Positions 1 to 8,000 of a DNA stretch of 64,000 nt are shown here, piece after piece. Below the pieces are notes generated by a model. It saw nothing but the letters and a program-made list of their open reading frames with translations, searched no databases and was not told the DNA's origin. Source of the stretch: Candidatus Avelusimicrobium stercoris (GTDB taxonomy: Bacteria > Elusimicrobiota > Elusimicrobia > Elusimicrobiales > Elusimicrobiaceae); contig DJFE01000037.1 in NCBI GenBank assembly GCA_002432025.1, positions 1 to 64,000 of the forward strand, read 5' to 3'. The position numbers and the translations under genes were made by a program. How positions within the stretch are numbered: position 1 is the stretch's first letter; every line of letters begins with the position of its first letter.

Positions 1-540
1 ACGAAACAACCCCTTTAAAATAAGTCCTGCGGACGGCTTACCTTTTCCCCCTCTTTTGACTAATGGAGCCACACTGTTTTGGCAATGTCGCAAACAAACG
101 AAACGGCAACAATAAATAAAACAAGGATGTTATAAAAATGGGGGGGCATTCCGAACTGGCGGCCCGCAGGGTTTTCAGAATCTACATCTTGGGTAGTTGT
201 CGTTAAGGGCCAGCACCAACAACCGACAACACAATCGGTAGATCCTGAACTAAATTCAGGATGACCTCTTTTTTAATAAAGTCGTCATCCCCGAGGAATT
301 TAGTCGGGGATCTGTCGTTTTGGAAGAGAACAAGCACGGCAAAAACAGATTCCCGACTACAACACTCGGGAATGACAACAACTAACGACAGATCCCGTAT
401 AAAAACACTACGGGATGACGGAAACAACAATACAAAAGACAAAAAGCCCAGCACCCTACGGGCCGCCAAGCACTCGGCAACAACAAGCCCCCTTTATAAA
501 CAACTGGGCCCCGGCTAAAAATAAACCGGGACCCGAATAT
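1..540. repeat. Gene-free block of dispersed repeats (cluster 1)
   Basis: No credible gene lies here; open frames on both strands simply read through repeats. Two repeat types are present. The first is a roughly 100-base element at 24-126; its last 45 bases (82-126) match 47246-47290 at 43 of 45 positions. The second is a series of short stem-loops sharing a GTCAT..CC / GG..ATCTG frame at 240-265, 281-317, 346-376 and 389-420, in mixed orientation with different loops. A further segment at about 171-206 resembles 48584-48617. The same types recur at 47.0-47.3 kb and 48.6-48.9 kb, so this is a dispersed family rather than local low complexity. Confidence 0.8.
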
Positions 541-558
541 AACCAACTAAAAATTGCT

Positions 559-1116
559 TTACAGAATAATCAGCCGCACCGCCATTACAATTAACACAAT
601 CCCGGCGGCCAGTTCCACTTTTTTGCTGGCAATCGTTTTAGAGGACTGATTGCCCAAGTGAAAACCGATCAGCGTCATTAAGAACGTAAGTACAAACAAG
701 ATAAGCACTTGCGGAAAGAACGCCTTTTCCATCGTTTCCACGGCATAACCCACCAAAAAGGAATTGAGCGCCAGCACAGTGGAAACCTTCATCATTTTGC
801 GGTTATCGTCCGCATCCAAGTTGCTGAAACTGGGCGATTTTTCAATGGATTCCAACATAAACTTAATGCCCAGCAGGAGCACAAAGGCAAACGCCACCCA
901 ATTATGCGCAAAATATGCCCACTTATGAAAGAAAATGGCGCTTATCCCATACCCCAACGCAAAAAACAGCGCGTTAAAGCACGAAAAGAACAACGTCATT
1001 TTAATAGAAAACACGCTCTTTTTGTCGGGCGACATCTTCATAGCGGACATATTGGCAGACACCATATTATCCACACAAATACACAAAAAAATGATACTCA
1101 CGGCAATTATGCCCAT
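559..1116 (-). CDS. MntP-like small membrane transporter, divergent paralogue
   Basis: A 185-residue, very hydrophobic protein with about six predicted membrane segments, the size and layout of the MntP manganese-efflux family. The first half keeps the family aspartate (CVDNMVSAN, about residue 16). In the equivalent place in the second half the Asp seen in the neighbouring paralogue (SLDALLVG) is Asn (ALNSFLVG), so metal coordination may differ. GGGAGG lies six bases before the ATG. It sits 30 bases downstream of the second MntP-like gene on the same strand, so the two form a tandem operon. Substrate is inferred from the family only. Confidence 0.75.
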   Translation of the reverse strand: MGIIAVSIIFLCICVDNMVSANMSAMKMSPDKKSVFSIKMTLFFSCFNALFFALGYGISAIFFHKWAYFAHNWVAFAFVLLLGIKFMLESIEKSPSFSNLDADDNRKMMKVSTVLALNSFLVGYAVETMEKAFFPQVLILFVLTFLMTLIGFHLGNQSSKTIASKKVELAAGIVLIVMAVRLIIL

Positions 1117-1146
1117 AGGGAACCTCCCGGTTGAGATACCAGCATT

Positions 1147-1713
1147 TTACCAAATGCCCAGCCCTTCTAGCAATAATTTAAGGCCAATTAAAATAAGCGC
1201 CAGCCCGCCCAAGGCCTCCATTACCTTGCCAAACTTGCGCCCTAAAAATGCTCCCAAATAGAACCCCACCCAACTGGTAACAAACACGCACGCGGTCAGC
1301 GTAAGCACCGTTACCCAAAAGGGAGCCTCGGTAAACGCAAGCCCAATACCCACCAAAAGGGCATCCAAACTCGTCGCCACCGAAAGCGCAAGCAAGGTTT
1401 TAAAGGAGTGCAATACACATACGTCCTCTTCGTCCTGCGGGTTGCGCGCTTCCTTCACCATACGCGCACCGATAAAGGCCAAAATCGCAAAGGCAATCCA
1501 ATGGTCCACCGCGCCGATATAACGCCCTACTCCGGCGCCGCCCAGCCAGCCCACAGAAAACATAATAAAATGCGCTACTGCAAATAAGGCGCTCACTTTA
1601 CCTATATAAGTCAGGGGAATTTTGTTTTGGTGGGAACAGCCGGAAGCAATGGTAACGGCCAGGTTATCCATAGATAACCCCAAAGCAACTAATAAAGCGG
1701 ATAGAATATTCAT
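1147..1713 (-). CDS. mntP: Manganese efflux pump MntP-like protein
   Basis: A 188-residue membrane protein with six hydrophobic segments in two repeated halves. Both family motifs are intact: LSMDNLAVTIASG near residue 14 and SLDALLVGIGLAF in the second half, each with the Asp expected for metal binding in MntP. Known MntP proteins export Mn2+ across the inner membrane. There is no Shine-Dalgarno sequence; a TATCAT hexamer ends seven bases before the ATG, so the mRNA may be leaderless. No yybP-ykoY riboswitch fits in the 48-base divergent gap to the serine dehydratase gene. Confidence 0.82.
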   Translation of the reverse strand: MNILSALLVALGLSMDNLAVTIASGCSHQNKIPLTYIGKVSALFAVAHFIMFSVGWLGGAGVGRYIGAVDHWIAFAILAFIGARMVKEARNPQDEEDVCVLHSFKTLLALSVATSLDALLVGIGLAFTEAPFWVTVLTLTACVFVTSWVGFYLGAFLGRKFGKVMEALGGLALILIGLKLLLEGLGIW

Positions 1714-1761
1714 ATAAATTATGATAACATTTTTTATATATTCCCCGTTTTAGGGAGCATT

Positions 1762-2994
1762 ATGCAATCGCTTAAAGAGTTATACAAAATTGGTATGGGG
1801 CCTTCCAGCAGCCATACGATGGGCCCGCGCAAAGCGGCCGACGCGTTCAACCGCGCTTACCCGTCCGCCGAGTCCTTCCGGGCGGTACTTTACGGTTCCT
1901 TGGCCGCCACCGGCAAGGGGCACTTGACCGATTTCGCTATTAAAGAAGCCTTTTATCCCAAGCCCGTTACTATTGAGTGGAAGTACAACACCTTTTTGCC
2001 CAAACACCCCAACGCAATGCGCTTTGAAGCCCTGGATAAAGCCGGGCACATAATGGGCGCACAAGTGGCGTACAGCATTGGCGGGGGCGACATCCGCACC
2101 GACGAAAACTTCGGGCAGGAAATCAACAATATTTACCCCCATAAATCAATGGCGGAAATTTTGCAGTACACTTCGGACAAGCGTATGCTGCTATGGGAAT
2201 ATGTGGAAGAATTTGAAGGCGCTGACATTTGGCAATATTTAGGCACCATTTGGAAGACAATGCAAACCACAATGAACCGCGGCTTGGAAAAGCGCGGCGT
2301 ATTGCCCGGCTCTTTAAATTTGGAGCGCAAGGCGCGCCGCTACCTTTACAAGGCGGAAAATTCTCCCCAATACCTGCGCCGTATGAATAACCTGTTTTCT
2401 TATGCATTGGCGTGCTCGGAAGAGAACGCCGCCGGCGGTGTGGTAGTTACCGCGCCCACTTGCGGCTCCTGCGGGGTCGTGCCTGCGGTGTGCCGCTTAA
2501 TCCAAGAAATTTGCGAATTTGAAGACACCACCATTTTGCACGCCTTGGCAACGGCCAGTTTGTTTGGCAATATGGCCAAGGCCAATGCCTCTATTTCCGG
2601 CGCCGAAGTCGGCTGTCAGGGCGAGGTCGGCGTGGCGTGCGCAATGGCGGCCGCGGCCACCTGCCAATTAGAGGGGGGCGACAACCGCCGTATTGCTTAT
2701 GCGGCCGAAATGGGGCTTGAACACCACTTGGGACTGACGTGCGACCCGGTGGACGGGTTAGTGCAAATTCCTTGCATAGAGCGCAACGCGCTGGCCGCTT
2801 CCCGCGCGTTAGACTGCGCTACCTATGCCTTAATGTCCGACGGGGACAACCGCGTTTCCTACGACGACGTTTTAGCCACTATGATGCAAACGGGCCTGGA
2901 TATGAACAAGGACTACCGCGAAACCGCACGCGGGGGCTTGGCCCGTTTCTTTAAAGAAAAAGTATTGCGGCTTAAAAAAGGGGGTAACAAATGA
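1762..2994 (+). CDS. sdaA: L-serine dehydratase, iron-sulfur type, single chain
   Basis: Deaminates L-serine to pyruvate and ammonia using a [4Fe-4S] cluster. The 410-residue protein carries the beta domain first (GPSSSHTMGP at residues 13-22) and then the alpha domain with TAPTCGSCGVVPAV, GCQGEVGVACAMAA and LTCDPVDGLVQIPCIERN, which contain the conserved cluster cysteines. Fusion of both domains in one chain is the usual SdaA layout in Gram-negative bacteria. GGGAG precedes the ATG. The stop overlaps the next gene's start by four bases (ATGA), so the nitroreductase is translationally coupled. Serine breakdown fits a fermentative amino-acid-using lifestyle. Confidence 0.96.
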   Translation: MQSLKELYKIGMGPSSSHTMGPRKAADAFNRAYPSAESFRAVLYGSLAATGKGHLTDFAIKEAFYPKPVTIEWKYNTFLPKHPNAMRFEALDKAGHIMGAQVAYSIGGGDIRTDENFGQEINNIYPHKSMAEILQYTSDKRMLLWEYVEEFEGADIWQYLGTIWKTMQTTMNRGLEKRGVLPGSLNLERKARRYLYKAENSPQYLRRMNNLFSYALACSEENAAGGVVVTAPTCGSCGVVPAVCRLIQEICEFEDTTILHALATASLFGNMAKANASISGAEVGCQGEVGVACAMAAAATCQLEGGDNRRIAYAAEMGLEHHLGLTCDPVDGLVQIPCIERNALAASRALDCATYALMSDGDNRVSYDDVLATMMQTGLDMNKDYRETARGGLARFFKEKVLRLKKGGNK

Positions 2995-3500
2995 ACGTAA
3001 TGGAAGGTATTTTAAAGCGGCGCAGTATCCGCCGCTTCACGGATAAACCGATTGAAAAGGGCGACATTACCGCGCTCTTGCGCGCGGCGATGATGGCGCC
3101 TACGGCGCGCAACTGCCAAGAGTGGGAGTTTATCGTCGTGCAAGACAAAAACACCTTGCACAAAATTACCACGGTTCACCCGTACGCACAAATGTTAAAA
3201 GAAGCCGCCTGCGCCATTTTGGTATGCGGCAATACTCACAAAGAACACGCGCCGGGCTACTGGATTGCCGACTGTGGCGCGGCCACGCAAAATATTTTAC
3301 TGGCCGCCACCGAACTGGGCTTGGGAAGCGTATGGCTGGGCGTTTATCCCAACGAGGACCGTATGAACGCATTAGCCAAAATGTTCGGCTTGCCGGAGTA
3401 TGTAAAACCGCTTAATGTGATTGCGCTTGGGTATCCAAACGAACAAAAGCCGGATATTGACCGCTTTGACCCGGACAAAATCCACCTTGAAAAATGGTAA
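2991..3500 (+). CDS. Nitroreductase family FMN protein
   Basis: A 169-residue protein of the NfnB/FRP nitroreductase superfamily, which uses FMN and NAD(P)H to reduce nitro groups, quinones or flavins. The N-terminal RRSIRRF phosphate-binding motif (about residues 10-16), the PTARNCQEWEF segment and the C-terminal WLGVYP stretch are typical. It is at the short end of the family, with no added ferredoxin domain. The ATG overlaps the serine dehydratase stop; a second in-frame ATG nine bases on is possible. The physiological substrate cannot be read from sequence. A strong terminator follows. Confidence 0.9.
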   Translation: MNVMEGILKRRSIRRFTDKPIEKGDITALLRAAMMAPTARNCQEWEFIVVQDKNTLHKITTVHPYAQMLKEAACAILVCGNTHKEHAPGYWIADCGAATQNILLAATELGLGSVWLGVYPNEDRMNALAKMFGLPEYVKPLNVIALGYPNEQKPDIDRFDPDKIHLEKW

Positions 3501-3507
3501 AGTAAAA

Positions 3508-3533
3508 GAGCCGCCTGCCTGCGGCTCTTTTTT
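3508..3533 (+). terminator. Rho-independent terminator after the nitroreductase gene
   Basis: GAGCCGC and GCGGCTC form a perfect 7-bp stem with a six-base loop, followed by six T residues. It ends the sdaA-nitroreductase transcript. Confidence 0.92.
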
Positions 3534-3550
3534 GCATATAGGAGGCTGAA

Positions 3551-5746
3551 ATGAGTGATTCGCTTTCTTTTAAAAAAATTTCCGCTATTATTTTGCTTTG
3601 TACCGCGGTGTTATCCACAGGTATTTTTTTGTATGTAAACCAAATTGAACGCACCTTGGAGCGCAACCGCACGATGTACTTGGAGGAAGTCGCCCGCCAA
3701 ACCACCAGCGAGGTGGAAATGCAAGTCTTTAACGATTTGGCTCTGCTGCGCTCTATCGCCACCGCAATAGAGTCTCTATCCAAGCCAACCGCCAGCCACA
3801 TTGACCGCCTGATGAAAAACGAGTCCGCCGTCAATAATTTTAAACGTATGGGTTTTGTCCGCCCGGACGGTATGGCAATGTTAAGCGATGATTTGCTATT
3901 GGACCTATCCAAGGAGGAACACATTAAAAAGGCCCTCGCGGGAGAGGCCAATGTCTCCGAACGCATTACGGATGCGGCAGACGGAAAAGATATTTTGGTG
4001 GAAGCAGTCCCCGCCCGAAAGAACGGGAAAATTATCGGCGTTTTGTTTGCCACGCGCTCGGTGGAGGAGTTTGCAAAAGAATTAGATACGCAAAGTTTCC
4101 GCGGGGAGGGTTACTCGGCTATCGTCCGCGCCAATGGGGACAGCGTGGCCCGCGCCCTGCACAAAAACGCTATCAGCCAAGTAGAAAATATTTTTAATCT
4201 GCCCGATGACCCGCAAGGTCAACTGACGCGCTCGCTTAAAGAGCCGATGCAAAACCGCCAAAGCGGCACCGTAAAATACACCTCTGCCGAAAAAGGCGAA
4301 CTGCACATTAGTTACCAACCTTTAAACATTAATGACTGGTACCTGCTGTCCGTCGTACCCACCGTACAAATGACGCGCCAAATCAATGCGCTTGTGTGGC
4401 GGCTTTTGGGCCTGTGTTTGGCCGTGGTGGCCGCGGGTCTCTGCGCGTGGGGATACATTTACATCCAACAAAAAAAGTCTCGGGAAAAACTATTCACTAC
4501 CGCCTTTATAGACCCCATTACACAGCACAAAAACTTGGCCGCTATCCGCCCGGAAATGGAACAAATCTTCCGCACGCATACGAACCAATCCTATGCTATT
4601 GTGGCAATGGACGTGGGCAAGTTCCAATCGTTTAACGAACGCTACGGCTTTAAAACGGGTGATACACTCTTGAAGCATTTATCCCGTGTGATACAAGAGG
4701 GCTTAAAGCAAGACGAACTGTTCACCCGTATTTATGCGGACCGCTTTGCAATGCTTTTGAAATACTCCTCCGAGGGAGAACTGAAAAACCGCTTGGAACT
4801 GCTGGCCGAGCAGATTTCCAACTTTCAAACGGAGGACAAAAAGACCTTTGCCCTAATGCTGGCTTTCGGCGTGTATCCTATTGAAGACCGCAGCGAATCC
4901 GCCCAAGAGATGTACAACCGCGCGTGCGTGGCCAAGAAGCGCGTAAAGGGCCGCTACGACGAGATTGTGGCTTTTTATCAAAAGAGGTGGCACCAAGAAT
5001 TAACCGAAGAGGCGTTGATTGAAAGCCGTATGCGCCAAGGCATTGAAAAGAAGGAATTCCGTTTTTTTGTGGAGCCTATCCGCTCTTTGAAGGACGACTC
5101 TCTTTTTGCGGCCGAAGCGGTGGCGGATTGGCCCGTACCCGAGCGCCAAGACCCGCTGGAACAGACGGTTTTCCGCCCGGTATTTGAAAGAAACGGGTTT
5201 ATTTACCAATACGGGCGCTATCTGCTGGATGCCGCCTTGGAAACGCTTTCTACTTGGAAAGCCCAAGGCAAAAAGTTAATCCCTCTGGTAGTGAAAATTG
5301 CTGACGAACACCTGACCGCGCCGGGCTTTGCGGAGCGTTTGGCCGCCAAAGCCAAGGAAATGGATGTAGAACCCAAATGGCTGTATTTGGAACTTACGGA
5401 AACCAAGCGGCACATTTTAAATGCACGCTTAAAAGCCGCTGGGGAAGAACTAAAACAACAGGGATTTAATCTTACCGTGCGCTATACGGGGCTGGTGTCG
5501 CCCGCCTTTAAAGAAATGCCGATAGACGGCGTGAAAATCGGGCGACAAATGTGGACCAAGTCCCCCGACCGCAAAAGCAATATGCTGGCGCAATCCTTGG
5601 GACAAGTCTGCCAAGAATTAGGCATTTTTCTGGCAGCAGACGATGTGGCGAGCCAAGCGGACGCAGACCGCATTAAAGCGTTGGGCTTTTCGTACGCGCA
5701 AGGGCCATTTGTGGGGCCTAAGGTGAAACCCGGGGAACTGCTGTAA
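3551..5746 (+). CDS. Membrane GGDEF-EAL protein with both catalytic sites degenerate
   Basis: A 731-residue protein with membrane segments at about residues 10-27 and 279-300 enclosing a periplasmic Cache-like sensor region, then GGDEF (about 318-460) and EAL (about 480-725) domains. The GGDEF signature is replaced by YADRF near residue 395. The EAL motif reads AEAVADW, and the usual DDFGTGYSSL loop reads RYTGLVSPAF, so the metal-binding aspartates are gone. The LELTE strand remains. It should have neither diguanylate cyclase nor phosphodiesterase activity and may act as a c-di-GMP receptor or partner protein. Its layout matches the protein at 21836-24049, whose EAL site is intact. AGGAGG precedes the ATG. 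Confidence 0.88.
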   Translation: MSDSLSFKKISAIILLCTAVLSTGIFLYVNQIERTLERNRTMYLEEVARQTTSEVEMQVFNDLALLRSIATAIESLSKPTASHIDRLMKNESAVNNFKRMGFVRPDGMAMLSDDLLLDLSKEEHIKKALAGEANVSERITDAADGKDILVEAVPARKNGKIIGVLFATRSVEEFAKELDTQSFRGEGYSAIVRANGDSVARALHKNAISQVENIFNLPDDPQGQLTRSLKEPMQNRQSGTVKYTSAEKGELHISYQPLNINDWYLLSVVPTVQMTRQINALVWRLLGLCLAVVAAGLCAWGYIYIQQKKSREKLFTTAFIDPITQHKNLAAIRPEMEQIFRTHTNQSYAIVAMDVGKFQSFNERYGFKTGDTLLKHLSRVIQEGLKQDELFTRIYADRFAMLLKYSSEGELKNRLELLAEQISNFQTEDKKTFALMLAFGVYPIEDRSESAQEMYNRACVAKKRVKGRYDEIVAFYQKRWHQELTEEALIESRMRQGIEKKEFRFFVEPIRSLKDDSLFAAEAVADWPVPERQDPLEQTVFRPVFERNGFIYQYGRYLLDAALETLSTWKAQGKKLIPLVVKIADEHLTAPGFAERLAAKAKEMDVEPKWLYLELTETKRHILNARLKAAGEELKQQGFNLTVRYTGLVSPAFKEMPIDGVKIGRQMWTKSPDRKSNMLAQSLGQVCQELGIFLAADDVASQADADRIKALGFSYAQGPFVGPKVKPGELL

Positions 5747-5845
5747 ACGGCGAGCACATAGGGATGGCACGGCTTTGTAGCGTGGAATTAGGTTATTTTC
5801 CCCCCGCTAAAAGGCCGGGCCCCAATAATGCACAACAGAATAATT

Positions 5846-5875
5846 TTGGCACACGCGCCGGAAAATTGGTATAAT
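5846..5875 (+). promoter_or_regulatory. Promoter of tRNA-His
   Basis: TTGGCA (5846-5851) and TATAAT (5870-5875) are separated by 18 bases. The expected start is near 5882, about nine bases before the tRNA. Confidence 0.85.
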
Positions 5876-5890
5876 ATAGTACCGATTTAT

Positions 5891-5968
5891 GGTGGATGTA
5901 GCTCAGCTGGTTAGAGCGCCGGTCTGTGGAACCGGAGGTCGCGGGTTCAAATCTCGTCATCCACCCCA
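5891..5968 (+). tRNA. tRNA-His (GTG anticodon)
   Basis: The sequence folds as a cloverleaf. G-1 is at 5891; acceptor 5892-5898 pairs with 5958-5964. The D arm carries AGCTGGTTAGAG, the anticodon loop is CTGTGGA with anticodon GTG, and the T loop is TTCAAAT. Discriminator C73 (5965) pairs with G-1, a histidine identity feature, and CCA is encoded at 5966-5968. The 3' end overlaps the stop codon of the convergent serine recombinase gene, so the tRNA marks the left edge of the integrated element. Confidence 0.96.
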
Positions 5969-7570
5969 ATAATTTTTGCTACAACTTTTGGACGAATAAA
6001 TATTCATTTTATCGTCGGAAAGATTTAAACAGCCTTGGTTTAGCCGGGCTGTTTTTTGTTTCCAGTTTTTTGCATTTTCACTTTTTTCTTGAAAAGCTTT
6101 CGCTTCATAAATTGCCTTAAATGGTTCTTTATATTCAACTACCACCTGGTTATCTGTTGTTAAAACATATTTTTTTCCAACGGCTCTCAGTAAATCCGCT
6201 TTCCCGTAATTATCCGCCTCTTGGTAGCACTTTTCTAGGTTTGAAAGAATTTCTAGCCCTTGTATAGCCCGCGCCGCGCCATCTGCACTACCTTGGCAAG
6301 TATTTAATTTCGCCTCTATATTGTTCTTTTTATCCATTAATTCATTATTTTGGGTTTGAAAAATCTCATCGGAAATTTTCCCGTCTAACCGCATATCCAA
6401 CAAGGTACCCATCCTGGAGTTTACCTTAGATAGTTCCTGCTCTAAAAGTATTTTTGTATTACTACTAATTCTATTGGCTTTTTGTCCTTTTTTCTTTAAT
6501 CCTTTTATTAGCACTTGTATTACATCTTTGGGAAGTTCAATATCTTTAATTACATTAGACAATTTTTGTGCTAACTCAGGTTCTTTCAAGTACCCACTCT
6601 TTTTATGCTCCTTATTATAATGAGCGCATCTGTAATATAAGTATTTATGCTTGGCTGCAGCCCCTAAAATACTATGCCCACAATGTTCACATTCTATTAA
6701 GCGATTGAATGCGTAACTATGCTTGGTATCAAAACGATGGGCTTTGGCCAATAGGGCTTCCTGCACTTTATCCCATAAGGTTTTATTTATTAAAGGAGGA
6801 TATTTACCCTGATAGAGTTTTCCTCCCCATTGAAAAACACCATAGTAAAAAGAATTATGCAAAATTATTGATAAACTTGTTATAGGGACCTTATTCTTTT
6901 TAGCCTTACTTCTTAATCCCTTATCATAAAATATTTTCATTAACTCTTCCAAAGAATATTTACCTGTAGAAGCCACCTCAAACAATTCCTTTATCAGTGG
7001 TCCCATTATGGGGTCAATTTCTATAATAGCCTCTTTGTTACTATCTAATGTATTTCGATATCCGAGAGGAGCATTAGATGGATATAACCCCTGTTCTGCC
7101 TTTTCTGTCATACCCATTCTAGTTTTGTAGGCAATATCATTGGAAAGTTTCTTAGAGGCAGCTACCTCAACATCCATCATAAACTCCTTGGTGGAGTCTA
7201 AGTTCTCGGAGTTTAACATTTGATTGCTACGTGAGAAATGGACTGTTTTATGCTGTTCTTTAATCAGCCGAATAATACGGATTTTATCATTATCATTACG
7301 CGTCATCCTATCTACAACATCAAAAATAATATGCTGTACGCTTTCATTTCTTTTTAGATAGTCCAACATTTCCGTAAAATTTTTGCGTTCTTTCTTTCCC
7401 CAAGCGGATTCCTGTACTTTCCACACCTTTACTACTTTTAGGCAATGTTTTTGGGCGTATTCTAATGCTAATTTTTCCTGTGCATCTAAGGAATATCCGT
7501 CTTCTTGCTTAGCGCTAGATACACGCAAATACATAACCGCCAAGCCTGGTTTTTCCATATTATTGCTCAT
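5957..7570 (-). CDS. Large serine recombinase (site-specific integrase)
   Basis: A 537-residue protein with the large serine recombinase order. The N-terminal resolvase domain has YLRVSSAKQEDGYSLDAQ (catalytic Ser near residue 19) and DRMTRND. It is followed by a recombinase domain (about 165-290), a zinc ribbon (CEHCGHSILGAA then YYRCAH) and a coiled-coil region (about 360-470). These enzymes integrate and excise phages and mobile elements without host factors. The stop codon lies inside the 3' end of tRNA-His, so the C-terminal residues SKNYWGG are read from tRNA-flanking DNA. The start overlaps the Xre gene stop by 11 bases, indicating one operon. DNA is clearly AT-richer than the backbone. 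Confidence 0.93.
   Translation of the reverse strand: MSNNMEKPGLAVMYLRVSSAKQEDGYSLDAQEKLALEYAQKHCLKVVKVWKVQESAWGKKERKNFTEMLDYLKRNESVQHIIFDVVDRMTRNDNDKIRIIRLIKEQHKTVHFSRSNQMLNSENLDSTKEFMMDVEVAASKKLSNDIAYKTRMGMTEKAEQGLYPSNAPLGYRNTLDSNKEAIIEIDPIMGPLIKELFEVASTGKYSLEELMKIFYDKGLRSKAKKNKVPITSLSIILHNSFYYGVFQWGGKLYQGKYPPLINKTLWDKVQEALLAKAHRFDTKHSYAFNRLIECEHCGHSILGAAAKHKYLYYRCAHYNKEHKKSGYLKEPELAQKLSNVIKDIELPKDVIQVLIKGLKKKGQKANRISSNTKILLEQELSKVNSRMGTLLDMRLDGKISDEIFQTQNNELMDKKNNIEAKLNTCQGSADGAARAIQGLEILSNLEKCYQEADNYGKADLLRAVGKKYVLTTDNQVVVEYKEPFKAIYEAKAFQEKSENAKNWKQKTARLNQGCLNLSDDKMNIYSSKSCSKNYWGG
6027..6058 (+). terminator. Terminator of tRNA-His, inside the recombinase coding sequence
   Basis: AAACAGCC (6027-6034) pairs with GGCTGTTT (6047-6054), followed by a T-rich tail. 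It stops plus-strand transcription from the tRNA promoter. It lies within the last part of the minus-strand recombinase gene. Confidence 0.8.
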
Positions 7571-7754
7571 TAGATGTGTTCCCCTTCCTTAAAAGTTGTC
7601 CAATTTGATAAATTTGCATTTTTTGTGGTTTAGCGTGTCCATTTAACCAACGGTTTACTGATACAAAAGAAACTCCTAGCAATTTTGCTAATTTTTCTTG
7701 TGAGATTCTGTTTTTTAACCTATATTCTTCCAATTCTTTTATTAAATCATCCAT
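7560..7754 (-). CDS. Small Xre/Cro-type HTH regulator
   Basis: A 64-residue protein that is little more than a helix-turn-helix: LKNRISQEKLAKLLGVSFVSVNRWLNG is the classical Q-x6-V/I-W pattern of the Xre family. It lies between the small 59-aa ORF and the recombinase gene in a minus-strand operon. It probably controls the element's own genes. The perfect 17-bp palindrome at 9139-9155 upstream of the replication gene is a natural candidate target, but that link is inferred. Confidence 0.85.
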   Translation of the reverse strand: MDDLIKELEEYRLKNRISQEKLAKLLGVSFVSVNRWLNGHAKPQKMQIYQIGQLLRKGNTSNEQ

Positions 7755-7809
7755 AAACTTTATAATCCTTTATATTTCTATAATATCATAATTCTACTTA
7801 AAAGCAAAT

Positions 7810-7989
7810 CTAGTCTTGAGACACTTTTCTCAACGAACGCACCAAGACCTCTAAATTCAATAATTCTGCAACAAATTCTTCCACCTCTGCCAAGGTAAGA
7901 GAACCCCCAAGGTATCTTTCTAATATGGGTCTGCTTTCTTCTAAATACTCTTTATCAAAAATCTCTAATGTTTCTCCTAAATTGTTCAT
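7810..7989 (-). CDS. Hypothetical 59-residue protein of the integrated element
   Basis: A short open frame starting MNNLGETLEIF and ending VRSLRKVSQD. It has a clear Shine-Dalgarno sequence (GGAG) eight bases before the ATG that overlaps the region of the replication gene's stop, 11 bases downstream of that gene. The protein is acidic with Leu/Glu-rich helical character (YLGGSLTLAEVEEFVAELL). I do not recognise the family. Position and ribosome site make it a likely real gene coupled to the replication gene; a copy-control or accessory role is only a guess. Confidence 0.65.
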   Translation of the reverse strand: MNNLGETLEIFDKEYLEESRPILERYLGGSLTLAEVEEFVAELLNLEVLVRSLRKVSQD

Positions 7990-8000
7990 TATCTTGTCTC

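Noticed and set aside
203..518. Open frames on both strands across the repeat block
   Set aside because: They consist of repeat units read through in both directions, have no ribosome sites and no plausible protein features.
1714..1761. Mn2+ riboswitch (yybP-ykoY) for mntP
   Set aside because: Only 48 bases separate the divergent genes, too few for the roughly 100-base aptamer.
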